From the NCBI GenBank assembly GCA_964568845.1, contig CAZMSC010000004.1, forward strand, positions 22,544 to 86,543: a stretch of DNA of 64,000 bases. The letters run 5' to 3'. Both the position numbers and the translations under genes were made by a program. Below are positions 51,693 through 60,137 of the stretch, piece after piece (position 1 is the first letter of the stretch; each line of letters begins with the position of its first letter). This DNA is from DTBU01 sp964568845. GTDB taxonomy: Archaea > Thermoproteota > CALKCG01 > B24. The notes below the pieces were generated by a model. The model searched no databases, was not told the origin of the DNA, and saw only the letters and a program-made list of their open reading frames with translations.

Positions 51693-51923
51693 TTAAACAT
51701 TACGGGTTATTACATTTCTAAAAAGTTTTATGGTTAAAAATCTCCATAAGAATAGCCATAGAAGGAAGAGTAAAACCGTTATAAGAACCTCGCATATATT
51801 TAGAAGTATAGAACCACTAAACTGTCTCATATAACTTATCAGGGCAGATAAGGAGTAGAGGCCGACTAACATGCTAGTCCAAGCCATTAATAGGTTTACG
51901 TAAATCCAAAGAGTAGTCTTCAA
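51693..51923 (-). CDS. Small membrane protein, unknown
   Basis: A 76-residue protein with two strongly hydrophobic segments (about 5-28 and 41-64) and a basic end. No family recognised. It begins 3 bases after the GT4 gene, so the two are likely cotranscribed and may act together in the membrane. Confidence 0.55.
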   Translation of the reverse strand: MKTTLWIYVNLLMAWTSMLVGLYSLSALISYMRQFSGSILLNICEVLITVLLFLLWLFLWRFLTIKLFRNVITRNV

Positions 51924-51926
51924 TCT

Positions 51927-52916
51927 TTAACCCCCCAACGGCATTATCAGTAGTGTTATGAGAGCAAGTATGGATGAAAACGCCGTTAATGCTAAAAATT
52001 CTCTGGCAATTTTCCTCTCAGTTTTAGCTGAACCCGCCAGTATCATCCTTACAAGCGTTAAGGGAGCCCGTTGATCTTCAACCGCCTCTATTAATCCATT
52101 CTCCAAAAGCCTAGTAGGTCTAACGGTAATATCCTTCTTCCCCTTAAAACCCCCAGTAGAAAGTATCATGTACGAGTTTAAAATCTGAGGAAGCATAGCT
52201 ATGACTGCTACAATCTCTAAACCACCTGTGACAACTAAACTCCCTATCGCAGCGCCCATCGCGAAGCTTCCAACATTACCAGAGAATACTTTAGCTGGAA
52301 ATCTATTGTATAGGTAGAATGCTAGAGTTGCTCCCATAAGGGCTAAACCCGTGAGGGAGGCTATGTAATTGCCAGTTAATAAGTATGCTACTGTCAGTAC
52401 CATTAGTATTATTGACGCAGAGCCACTCATAACTCCGTTAACCGGGTCCGACATATTCATAGTGTTCGTTGTTACGCTAAGCGCGATCGGTATGGCCAAC
52501 GGATACACTATGGTAAGCCTGACCTTACCGATAAACGGTATTATAGGTCTAGGGTTATACGTTTTTAAAATTATCATTGGAAAACCGCTCAGTAGTGCGA
52601 GAAGAATTTTAGAGATAGGAGATAGATCTTTTAAATCATCTAAAAATCCCACGAATGCAGCTACTACTATGGAGAGGAGGACAGCTAGATATGTATTACT
52701 CGACTCTGGAATAACCATGCTTAGGAAGGCTAAAGATATAGATAAGCCGATTAATATGGATATCCCAACCATTTCTGGAATCTCAGGCTTATCTAGCTTG
52801 TGCACGTCAACACCAACTATACCTCTACTTTTCATGAAAATGGCTACTCTAGGAATCGATATGAACGTCGTCAGGAAGCTTATTGCAAATGCCGTTAACG
52901 CATAGACGATAAACAT
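51927..52916 (-). CDS. UDP-GlcNAc-1-phosphate transferase-like protein (MraY/AglH family)
   Basis: Polytopic membrane enzyme (329 residues, about nine to ten helices) that starts lipid-linked glycans by moving a sugar phosphate to dolichyl phosphate. Motifs: FVGFLDDLKDLSP (metal-binding DD), the VTTNTMNMSDPVNGVMSG loop, and FSGNVGSFAMGA. Likely starts N-glycan assembly. ATG at 52916; a TATA-like CTTTAAATAC lies at about 52955-52964. It takes the place upstream of uL22 where uS19, uL2 and others would be expected. Confidence 0.88.
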   Translation of the reverse strand: MFIVYALTAFAISFLTTFISIPRVAIFMKSRGIVGVDVHKLDKPEIPEMVGISILIGLSISLAFLSMVIPESSNTYLAVLLSIVVAAFVGFLDDLKDLSPISKILLALLSGFPMIILKTYNPRPIIPFIGKVRLTIVYPLAIPIALSVTTNTMNMSDPVNGVMSGSASIILMVLTVAYLLTGNYIASLTGLALMGATLAFYLYNRFPAKVFSGNVGSFAMGAAIGSLVVTGGLEIVAVIAMLPQILNSYMILSTGGFKGKKDITVRPTRLLENGLIEAVEDQRAPLTLVRMILAGSAKTERKIAREFLALTAFSSILALITLLIMPLGG

Positions 52917-53817
52917 GCCATCATTCCTATAGTGTATAGAGAGAGCCTAAAGTTGTATTTAAAGTGTATTAAAGCTACTTATAAGAACCCTCTGCATTTG
53001 ACCCCCATTTTTATTCTTCAAATTAAGATGAGGCTGTGTTGGCTTATGTTCATGGTCTACTCTCTACGTTTTCCGTCCACCCTTGAGTATGTACAGCTTA
53101 GAGCATAACAGTGCATTCCCTGTTGCAGCTCTACATAATCCTATATCCACTGCTAGTCTTCATAGAGATCAGTATGATCACAATAGATACCTTTAAGATG
53201 GATGAGTTGAGTATGTAAAGGTTTTAGGGAAATGTTAGCTATATAACTAGCTGTAAACGTCGACAGGTGCACTAAAAACGGTTTCAAAAGCCGCTTAGAA
53301 TTCTCTACATACTCTGTTAGAAGACTTAGGGAAGTTTAAGCAAACAGAAAAGTGGGAAGTGAGCGAAGATGCTACAAAGACTTTAAACGAGTATAAAACT
53401 TCTCCAAACGATATATTTGAACCCCGCTTCCACGGGCCTTGAAGCCTCTTCAAAGCATCTTTCAAAATTTTATAGAGGTCTTCACGCTCCAGATTCACGT
53501 CTATTGGAGACTCTACGTGAAGGTATATCCTGTTTAAACTAGTCCTCCCCTATTTTCCCCATTATATTTTACCATGAGTTTTCCATAGATCCCTCAAATT
53601 CATAGTCCTTACTCTATTCTCCTATGGTAAATTCCCTTCAATTTCATGTTAAAGCATTCTTGAGATTTCCGACTTCCTCAAGAATCTGATTCTATTTTTC
53701 ATCCGTAGCAACCTTCAACGGAGTAATTCTATTCCGAAAACGAGAGTGAGGAAGTTAAGGCTTAAGTTTAAAAACTAGGCATAAAGTTTATTAGATTGAA
53801 GCTTTTGAATCTAGCCT
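52917..53817. mobile_element. Gene-poor 900 bases with element copy 2
   Basis: Contains a decayed minus-strand relative of the small-ORF element at 34 kb (about 53383-53600, listed separately). Between 52980 and 53290 I see no gene; a hydrophobic plus-strand frame there has no recognised relatives. Confidence 0.45.
53383..53534 (-). pseudogene. Decayed ORFs c and d of the small-ORF element, copy 2
   Basis: From 53534 the minus strand reads RIYLHVESPIDVNLERED and LYKILKDALKR, clearly related to ORF c at 34.15 kb (KIYVKI, EREELYRVLKDALKR), but with no canonical start at the homologous point. Around 53433 it passes, in another frame, into VEAGFKYIVW, the relative of ORF d (IEAGFKYVTA), ending TAA at 53383. 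So an internal deletion has fused the two genes. A purine-rich GGGGAGGACT and TTTAAAC leader lies just upstream as in copy 1. Confidence 0.6.
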
Positions 53818-53829
53818 TTGGTAGACATT

Positions 53830-54369
53830 ATGGTCAGCTTGGCACCCTTCGTGGCATCCCCCCCGGAAGTTGTTCGCGCAATGCTTGAGTTGGCACAAGT
53901 TTCTAAAGACGATGTCGTATGTGATATGGGTTGTGGCGATGGACGGGTCCTCTTTATGGCTGTTTCGGAATTTGGAGCGAAGAAGGCTATAGGTTATGAG
54001 ATCAGAAGGGACCTATACAACGTAGTATTCGATAAGATTCTAAGTGAAGATTTATCGGATAGGGTGATCGTTTATAATAGGGATTGTGTAACAGCAGACC
54101 TTTCAGATGTCACCGTGATAACCCTATACCTCACAACATCCGGTAACGATAAACTCAGACCTAAGTTTGAAAGGGAGGCTAAACCCGGTACTAGAATCGT
54201 CAGCCACGACTTCAGTATAACGGGTTGGAAAGCGGCTAAAATTGAAAGGTTTGGTGGACATACCATTTACCTATACGTAGTTCCAGACGCATTTCAAGGT
54301 AAGCCGTATGAAGATGAGGCTAAAGAAAGGAGGAGCACACGAAGCTTTTGGCCCTTTGGAAGAACCTAG
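53830..54369 (+). CDS. Protein-lysine methyltransferase, aKMT-like
   Basis: SAM-dependent methyltransferase close to the small crenarchaeal aKMT enzymes that methylate lysines of many proteins. Motif I is VVCDMGCGDGRVLFMA; then AIGYEIRRD, NRDCVTADLSDVTVITLYL (in pieces), LRPKFEREAKPGTRIVSHDFSITGW and HTIYLYVV. I chose ATG at 53830 (179 residues) because it aligns with that family's N-terminus; TTG at 53818 is possible. The C-terminal tail is longer than in aKMT. Confidence 0.8.
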   Translation: MVSLAPFVASPPEVVRAMLELAQVSKDDVVCDMGCGDGRVLFMAVSEFGAKKAIGYEIRRDLYNVVFDKILSEDLSDRVIVYNRDCVTADLSDVTVITLYLTTSGNDKLRPKFEREAKPGTRIVSHDFSITGWKAAKIERFGGHTIYLYVVPDAFQGKPYEDEAKERRSTRSFWPFGRT

Positions 54370-54375
54370 TCAACT

Positions 54376-55059
54376 GTGAGCCACCAATTGAACCAGGCAG
54401 ATTTAACTTCGAGGTTTGAAAACCTTATACTATTGTATGTTGGTGCTGAAGCCGAAGTTTACAGGGCTAGATGGTATGGAATAGATGTCGTAGTTAAACG
54501 TAGAACTTCAAAGCCATATAGGATTAGAGGACTGGATGAGGAGATAAGGTTTAGGAGAACTATTGGAGAAGCTAAAATCCTACACTACGCTAAAAAGTCT
54601 GAAGTCCCTACCCCAACGGTATACTTCTTAGATCTAACGAACTATATGATAATCATGAGCTTTATAGAAGGGGAGAGAATTAGGGAAGCTTTAAGTAAAT
54701 TCAATGGAGAAGAACGTATTAGAAAAACTGAACTCATAGGGGTGTACACAGGTAGGCTTCATCAGGCGGGAATACAGCATGGTGATCTAACAACTTCAAA
54801 CATGATTTTAACAGAAGATGGAAGAATATTCTTAATAGACTTTGGTTTAAGCACCTTTACGAACGACATTGAAGATATTGCTGTAGATTTAATACTATTC
54901 AAAAGAGCTTTAATGAGCACCCACTATGTGTTTGCAGAGGAATGTTTCAAAGCCTTTATTAAAGGATATGCGAGTGTTAGAGGAAGAAACGTAGTTGAAA
55001 AAGTCCTAGATAGGGTTAGAGAGGTAGAGAAAAGAGGACGTTACGTCATTAGAAGCTAG
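54376..55059 (+). CDS. bud32: Bud32 kinase/ATPase of the KEOPS complex
   Basis: Small RIO-like kinase that partners Kae1 in making t6A on tRNA. 227 residues: VKRRTSKPYRIRGLDEEIRFRRTIGEAKIL (in pieces), IMSFIEGERIREAL, the catalytic HGDLTTSNMIL and metal-binding IDFGLS. GTG start, 6 bases after the methyltransferase. Kae1 is not fused or adjacent here, whereas many archaea have it next door or fused. Confidence 0.95.
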   Translation: MSHQLNQADLTSRFENLILLYVGAEAEVYRARWYGIDVVVKRRTSKPYRIRGLDEEIRFRRTIGEAKILHYAKKSEVPTPTVYFLDLTNYMIIMSFIEGERIREALSKFNGEERIRKTELIGVYTGRLHQAGIQHGDLTTSNMILTEDGRIFLIDFGLSTFTNDIEDIAVDLILFKRALMSTHYVFAEECFKAFIKGYASVRGRNVVEKVLDRVREVEKRGRYVIRS

Positions 55060-55978
55060 GTTGTGCTTCCAATTTTACGAGAGCCCTAAAAACTTTCGAA
55101 GCCCTTCCGATCGACAGTTCTACAACGTCGCCAACCCGCTTACCTCGTAGAGATTTGGTTATATCATCCATAGATGATATGTTGAACTCGTCGACTCTGA
55201 GGATAACGTCTCCAGGTCTAATGCCAGCTCTAAATGCAGGGCTGTTTTCAAATGCGCTTACAACTAGAACCCCCCTCATAAATGATATGCCGTAGTATGA
55301 CGCTATTGCCCTGTTAAGGTCTATACCAGCTATGCCGATCCACGGTCTAGCGAGACCATAAAGCCGGATGTCTTCAAAAATCCTTCTAACAGTATCTGAT
55401 GGCACTGCAAATCCTATGCCTTGAGCAAATGGCACGATGGCTGTACTCATACCTACCATTTCAGCCTTCATATTGATCAGGGGGCCGCCGCTATTACCCG
55501 GGTTTATGGCAGCATCTGTCTGAATAATACGGCTCATTACACCTCGAGGGGTTTGAAGCGTACGGTTTAATGCACTTATAACGCCTATTGTGACAGTTGG
55601 ACCACCGGGCAACCCCAGTGGGTTACCGATGGCGACTACAAGTTGACCGACTTTGAGATCCTCATAATTACAGAATTTGACTGGTTTTAGGTTTGAAGCA
55701 TCTATTTTTAAAATTGCTACGTCCATCAGTTTATCCGCACCGATAAAGGAGGCTTCAAACCTCTCACCCGTATATAGTGTCACCTCTATCTGCTGAACTC
55801 CTTCTACAACGTGGTAGCTTGTAGCAATATAGCCGTTTTCATCGATTATCGTGCCAGATCCCACGCCTTTAACAGGCATTACTTGGAGAAGCACGTCTCT
55901 ACGTAATGCAATAGTACTTACGTTTACAACGCTTGGAAGAGCTTCTTCAACAACTTTAACTACTTTTTCTTCTTCCAC
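55049..55978 (-). CDS. HtrA/DegP-type serine protease with PDZ domain
   Basis: Trypsin-fold protease, 309 residues, with catalytic H56 (SYHVV), D86 (MDVAIL) and S163 (GNSGGPL), followed by one PDZ domain (GVLVVSAFENSPAFRAGIRPGDVILRVD in pieces). No signal peptide or membrane anchor, so it should work in the cytoplasm. GTG start overlapping the endonuclease IV-like gene end by 19 bases. It converges on bud32. Confidence 0.92.
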   Translation of the reverse strand: MEEEKVVKVVEEALPSVVNVSTIALRRDVLLQVMPVKGVGSGTIIDENGYIATSYHVVEGVQQIEVTLYTGERFEASFIGADKLMDVAILKIDASNLKPVKFCNYEDLKVGQLVVAIGNPLGLPGGPTVTIGVISALNRTLQTPRGVMSRIIQTDAAINPGNSGGPLINMKAEMVGMSTAIVPFAQGIGFAVPSDTVRRIFEDIRLYGLARPWIGIAGIDLNRAIASYYGISFMRGVLVVSAFENSPAFRAGIRPGDVILRVDEFNISSMDDITKSLRGKRVGDVVELSIGRASKVFRALVKLEAQPSF

Positions 55979-56817
55979 TCTAAGACCTCCATTATATTTT
56001 TCATTTTAACGGCATCGAGGTCGAGAACTGGAGATTCACTTATTATGACTGGTTTATATCCGTTTTCAACTACAACTTCAGCTAAGATTTTGAAATCTGG
56101 GCCAAACGGTTCATCTAAAGTTCTATGTTTAATTTCTCCTTTATCACCATACTCAACGTTTGTAAAGTGAAAGTGAAGCTTCTCAACACCTCTAGAGCCC
56201 AAAGCCTTTTCAATTTTCTCAAAGACTTTAAAATAGTCGTCTTTAGAATAGAGGCAACCTCCACATCTGGCGTAGATGTGAGCCCAATCCACAGTGGGAT
56301 ATACCGAGTCAAACTTCTGGCACATGGCTAAAATTTCATCTAAACTGCCGAGTTGGCTGGGTTTACCAGTCGTTTCAGGGCGAAGGTAAGCTTTAGACCC
56401 CATAGCATTCATATATTCTACCAGTTCATTTAAAGCTTTAAGGCAGGTTTCAAAAGCTTCTTTAGACGAACTTCTTCCGTAGAAGCCTGGGTGAAAAACA
56501 ACGCTTTCAGCTCCAAACCAATCAGCCGCTTCCAAACAAGTTTTAATCCTCTCAATACTCTTATCTACAACGCTTTTATCTCCGGCAAGGTTTATGAAGT
56601 AAGATCCATGCATTGTAACCCATACATCGTTTTTTAACGCTTCAGATTTAAACTTCTCGGCGAGTTCGCGTTTAACTTGAGGTTTAACGCCCCAACGTAC
56701 GGCTTGGTATTCGAAGGCATTCAACCCCTCATTCCTAAGATAGGAGGGTACTAGTGTAAGCGGACCGTTGAATCCTACTGGTAGTCCAGCGGGTCCGAAT
56801 CTGAGTTTATCCGCCAA
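55960..56817 (-). CDS. Endonuclease IV-like TIM-barrel protein
   Basis: Zinc-dependent AP endonuclease family, 285 residues. Metal-binding residues expected in: VTMHGSYFINLA, SVVFHPGFYG, RPETTGKPSQLG, YPTVDWAHIYARCGG, LHFHFTNVEYG and ISESPV. The pattern (H, H, E, D-H, H, H, E) follows Nfo. TTG start. It probably cleaves DNA at abasic sites, but a sugar isomerase role cannot be excluded from sequence alone. Confidence 0.82.
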   Translation of the reverse strand: MADKLRFGPAGLPVGFNGPLTLVPSYLRNEGLNAFEYQAVRWGVKPQVKRELAEKFKSEALKNDVWVTMHGSYFINLAGDKSVVDKSIERIKTCLEAADWFGAESVVFHPGFYGRSSSKEAFETCLKALNELVEYMNAMGSKAYLRPETTGKPSQLGSLDEILAMCQKFDSVYPTVDWAHIYARCGGCLYSKDDYFKVFEKIEKALGSRGVEKLHFHFTNVEYGDKGEIKHRTLDEPFGPDFKILAEVVVENGYKPVIISESPVLDLDAVKMKNIMEVLEWKKKK

Positions 56818-56921
56818 GAAACCACCTACTTGGGAAATTAATAGACCATGTTTTAATTAAACTTTCGTATGGGGAAAAGGTAATTAAGTAGATTTTTTGA
56901 TAGTTTTACTAGGTTAAAAAA

Positions 56922-57131
56922 ATGCCTAAGTACTGTCCTGAATGTGGTGGAGAACTGTTTTATGATCCATTTACGAAGCTCTACATGTGTAAAAGTTGTG
57001 GGTCTACGTATAATCAGCAGGAACTTATAGACGCGTGGAAAAAAATGAGGAGACAGTTAAGTGAAGGAGATGGTAAGGAGAAGCTTCAGAGAGAGTATTT
57101 AAGATGGTGGCTTTCAAGAAAAGAGTCTTAG
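56922..57131 (+). CDS. Small zinc-ribbon protein
   Basis: 69 residues with a classical zinc ribbon: CPECGG at 5-10 and CKSCGS at 23-28, followed by a charged helix rich in Lys, Arg, Glu and Trp. ATG start. No family recognised beyond the ribbon; may bind nucleic acid or protein partners. Confidence 0.7.
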   Translation: MPKYCPECGGELFYDPFTKLYMCKSCGSTYNQQELIDAWKKMRRQLSEGDGKEKLQREYLRWWLSRKES

Positions 57132-57629
57132 TCTTTCTAAAGATGGCCTTTCCCCTTTTTTAGGGAGGAGTTGGATAGGTCATTTACACATCCAATGGAG
57201 CTACAGCCAGCGGACTTCATATGTGCGTACAACATTGGAAATCTAGATTCCTCAGGTATTAAATTGACTACATGACTTTCAAAGCCACTTGACGTTTAAA
57301 GTTTCTCCGATTACTGATAAATTGTAAAAGCGTAGTCAACTTATGCCAGATCCGTCAAATATGCCCTATTACACCATGTTTTTACATGGACTTTATTACG
57401 GATATTGACCGCTTCCAAGAACCTATAGTTTTTACAACAAGTTTTTAATATTGTCATATCTTCACGACTTCTCTATGGGGAGTAGGCCGTATTACTATTT
57501 AGGGGGCGATCTGTAGAATGTTCATGACTAGGCAATGATAGATATCTACGAGTTGCACTCAACAACTCTTTTAAGTTTAAAGGGAACTAGTTTCTTAAAC
57601 AAGTAGAAGTGTATTGATGTGTGACCTAT
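57132..57629. other. Spacer, no gene seen
   Basis: About 490 A+T-rich bases. A TATA-like CTTTTAAGTTTAAA at about 57568-57581 is the likely promoter of the next gene. No tRNA, repeat array or coding frame recognised. Confidence 0.4.
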
Positions 57630-58454
57630 ATGGTTGAACAGCTTAAATTTGAAATATTGACAATAGGGAATGAGCTACTCATAGGTAAAATTCTAAATAC
57701 AAATGCTCATTGGCTCAGTAAACGTATAACGAGTTTAGGGGGTCGGGTTACTAGAATAATCACGATAGGAGATGATATTGACGAAATATCATCAACGATA
57801 AGGGACTGTTTGGCTAGAAAACCGGATTTCATAATAACTGTAGGTGGACTTGGGCCGACGTTTGATGATAAAACTCTCGAAGGTATTGCACACGCATTAA
57901 ATTTAAGGCTTGAAGTGAATAGTGAAGCGTTGGATATGGTTAGGGTGAAGTATGAGAGTTTGGGGAGGACTAGAGGGGAAAAAATTGAACTTACACCTGC
58001 GAGAATTAAGATGGCTACTCTACCTGAGAAGGCCAAACCTTTGAAGAATCCTGTTGGAACAGCTCCAGGCGTCTTACTGGAGGTTGATGGCGTGGCGATA
58101 GTATGTTTACCAGGCGTCCCTGAGGAGATGAAGGCTATATTCGAAGACTCTATAAGTTCAATTATCCGGAAGCAGTCTAAACTTGTCTTCTGTGAGAAAA
58201 GCTTGAGACTTGAAAAGATATACGAGTCCGACCTAGCACCTTTAATAGACCAAGTCCTCAGAATGAATCCTAGAGTTTATATAAAATCTCATCCGAAGAG
58301 GGAAGAAGGGGGCGCTTACATAGAGTTGCATCTTTCAACATCAGATGAAAGCCTTGAGGAGTGCTCCAGACTGATAGATGTTACAGCGTCTGAGATCAAG
58401 AAGCGTGTAGTTGAAAGGGGAGGCAGGGTTACTGAAATGTCAGCTGGAGAATAG
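57630..58454 (+). CDS. CinA-like molybdopterin-binding domain protein
   Basis: Archaeal member of the CinA/MoaB-fold family, now mostly linked to NMN or ADP-ribose metabolism in bacteria. Core: EILTIGNELLIGKILNTNAHWLSKRITSLGG (in pieces), FIITVGGLGPTFDDKTLEGIA, NPVGTAPGVLLEVDGVAIVCLPGVPEEM (in pieces). ATG at 57630 fits the family N-terminus; GTG at 57621 is possible. No C-terminal deamidase domain, so it is the short archaeal form. Confidence 0.88.
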   Translation: MVEQLKFEILTIGNELLIGKILNTNAHWLSKRITSLGGRVTRIITIGDDIDEISSTIRDCLARKPDFIITVGGLGPTFDDKTLEGIAHALNLRLEVNSEALDMVRVKYESLGRTRGEKIELTPARIKMATLPEKAKPLKNPVGTAPGVLLEVDGVAIVCLPGVPEEMKAIFEDSISSIIRKQSKLVFCEKSLRLEKIYESDLAPLIDQVLRMNPRVYIKSHPKREEGGAYIELHLSTSDESLEECSRLIDVTASEIKKRVVERGGRVTEMSAGE

Positions 58455-58456
58455 CG

Positions 58457-59983
58457 CTAGCTTGTAGTATTCATCACCAAGCCTATTCCCCTAGTCCTAC
58501 CTTCCCTGAATACGAACCAGTCTCCAGTTCTGATATAAACTGGCCTATACTTGAAACTGAATTTTACGTATGCTGTTACACCTGTTCTTAATGGTTCACG
58601 GCTAGACTCTATGAGCTCGGCCGTCTGCCTTATCGTGTGGATATGTATTACAGCGTTGTATCCCTTCCATATGGTTGTAGGATGGTGGAGAACCGTTACT
58701 CTGGCTTCGAAAACTCTAACGGGTTTTAGGACTTCAGATTTGTCGAGAAGACACATACCTTTTAAAACTTCATTATACTCTATATTTGATAAAGCCAAAC
58801 AAACGTCTTGACCTGGGAAAACTCTTTGAACAGGGACTCTATGTAAGTGTATGGATTTGATTTTCACGAGCTTGGAGCTTCCGTCGTTAAATGGGCCTAT
58901 TTGAACGTAGTCGTCAATACCTATGCTACCCTGAAGAACCACGCCACTTACAACGACGCCGACTCCTTTAACGTTAAATTTATCATCCACATACATCATA
59001 AACGGCTTATTTAATTTCTCCTCCCACCTCATCCTTGGAGGAAGAAGGTTTAAGAAAAGCTTCAACAGGTTTAAACCCTCACCAGTTTTATTGGAAATGA
59101 GGAATACTGGTGTTACTCTCCCAGACTGTATGGTTTTAACCGCTACAGATATATCATCCACCCCTCGAACTACTATCGGGATTTTATCTAAGCCCGGCAT
59201 TTTCAAGAGCCTAAACGCATCATTTAAGATGTATTCGATTCTTTCACGGTCTACCATGTCGATTTTAGTAATTACCAATATTATAGGGATCTTTAAAGCG
59301 ATAGCTATTCCCAAGTGTTCCTTCGTAGTACCTATGACCCCCGCGTTAGCCCCCACGACCAGTAGAGCGTAATCGGGCGTTCTCCCCATTATCCCCTTAA
59401 GCGTTGTCCTCAGGTATTTTTCATGTCCTCCAAGATCTATGAGGTTTATGATTTTAGAACTTTTTAAGAAGACCTGCGATTCATCTAGGGGGGATGTGAG
59501 GCTATGATTCACTATGTAACCGTCCTCTGAAAAACCGATTGGATGAGTTGATATTGAAGATGTCCTACCAGTTTTAACTTCATGTATGTATCTAGCGATT
59601 CTACTCATAGCTAAACCCCTACCGTTATCCAGTTCACCAGTCGCTAGAACTCCAACTAGACTAGACTTACCCGCGTCAACATTCCCAATAACCGGAATCT
59701 CTAGGAAGATTGGAAGATTACCTTCCCTAGAAACCCTTATATGGACCTCAGCTATTTTACCCAGTCTGCCAGTCCCAACCCTCAGAAGTCTACATTTAGC
59801 TCCAATCAACTTTGCAGCTTTCTCTAAAACGTTTAGAGAAAGCTCAAGCTCTCCATCATCAAGTCCCACAGGGTCTCCGTCGTCTGAAACGCCTATTTCA
59901 TAGAAGGCCTCTCCTCCACCTTCGTTAAGCCTATAACGCATTTGAGTAGCTAAATGTTCAATTGTTTTCTGATCATCTTTCAA
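58457..59983 (-). CDS. GTPBP1/2-like translational GTPase
   Basis: EF-Tu-superfamily GTPase related to eukaryotic GTPBP1/2. G1 is GNVDAGKSS, followed by the family signature TGELDNGRGLAMSRIARYIHE and TGRTSSIS; G3 DLGGHEKYLRTT; G4 TKIDM. C-terminal beta-barrel domains follow. TTG at 59983 is the first canonical start (508 residues), but the frame stays open to 60088 and that stretch encodes EGNVEYKLVLL, a conserved part of the family, with no ATG, GTG or TTG. The true start is therefore probably upstream and non-canonical, or there is a one-base indel. Confidence 0.93.
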   Translation of the reverse strand: MKDDQKTIEHLATQMRYRLNEGGGEAFYEIGVSDDGDPVGLDDGELELSLNVLEKAAKLIGAKCRLLRVGTGRLGKIAEVHIRVSREGNLPIFLEIPVIGNVDAGKSSLVGVLATGELDNGRGLAMSRIARYIHEVKTGRTSSISTHPIGFSEDGYIVNHSLTSPLDESQVFLKSSKIINLIDLGGHEKYLRTTLKGIMGRTPDYALLVVGANAGVIGTTKEHLGIAIALKIPIILVITKIDMVDRERIEYILNDAFRLLKMPGLDKIPIVVRGVDDISVAVKTIQSGRVTPVFLISNKTGEGLNLLKLFLNLLPPRMRWEEKLNKPFMMYVDDKFNVKGVGVVVSGVVLQGSIGIDDYVQIGPFNDGSSKLVKIKSIHLHRVPVQRVFPGQDVCLALSNIEYNEVLKGMCLLDKSEVLKPVRVFEARVTVLHHPTTIWKGYNAVIHIHTIRQTAELIESSREPLRTGVTAYVKFSFKYRPVYIRTGDWFVFREGRTRGIGLVMNTTS

Positions 59984-60083
59984 AAGAACGAGTTTATACT
60001 CTACATTACCTTCATCCTTTTCCGCTTCTTTTAAGTCACTCCTAAATTGTAAACACCCCTTGAATGTAAAATCTTTAACAAGT

Positions 60084-60100
60084 TGAATTTAAACATTTTA
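60084..60100. promoter_or_regulatory. Shared TATA region of the divergent GTPase genes
   Basis: GAATTTAAACATTTTAT reads as TATA-like on both strands. On the plus strand it predicts a start near 60118 for the GPN gene; on the minus strand near 60064, inside the open upstream extension of the GTPBP1-like gene. Confidence 0.45.
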
Positions 60101-60137
60101 TCTATGTTAACTTGCAGATTTTTCAGAGGGGGTTGCT

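Noticed and set aside
52369..52905. 178-codon plus-strand frame
   Set aside because: Fully antisense to the UDP-GlcNAc-1-P transferase-like membrane gene; a shadow frame.
55960..56817. Calling this TIM barrel a sugar isomerase
   Set aside because: The metal-ligand pattern follows endonuclease IV more closely than the xylose isomerase-like group, though the folds are related.
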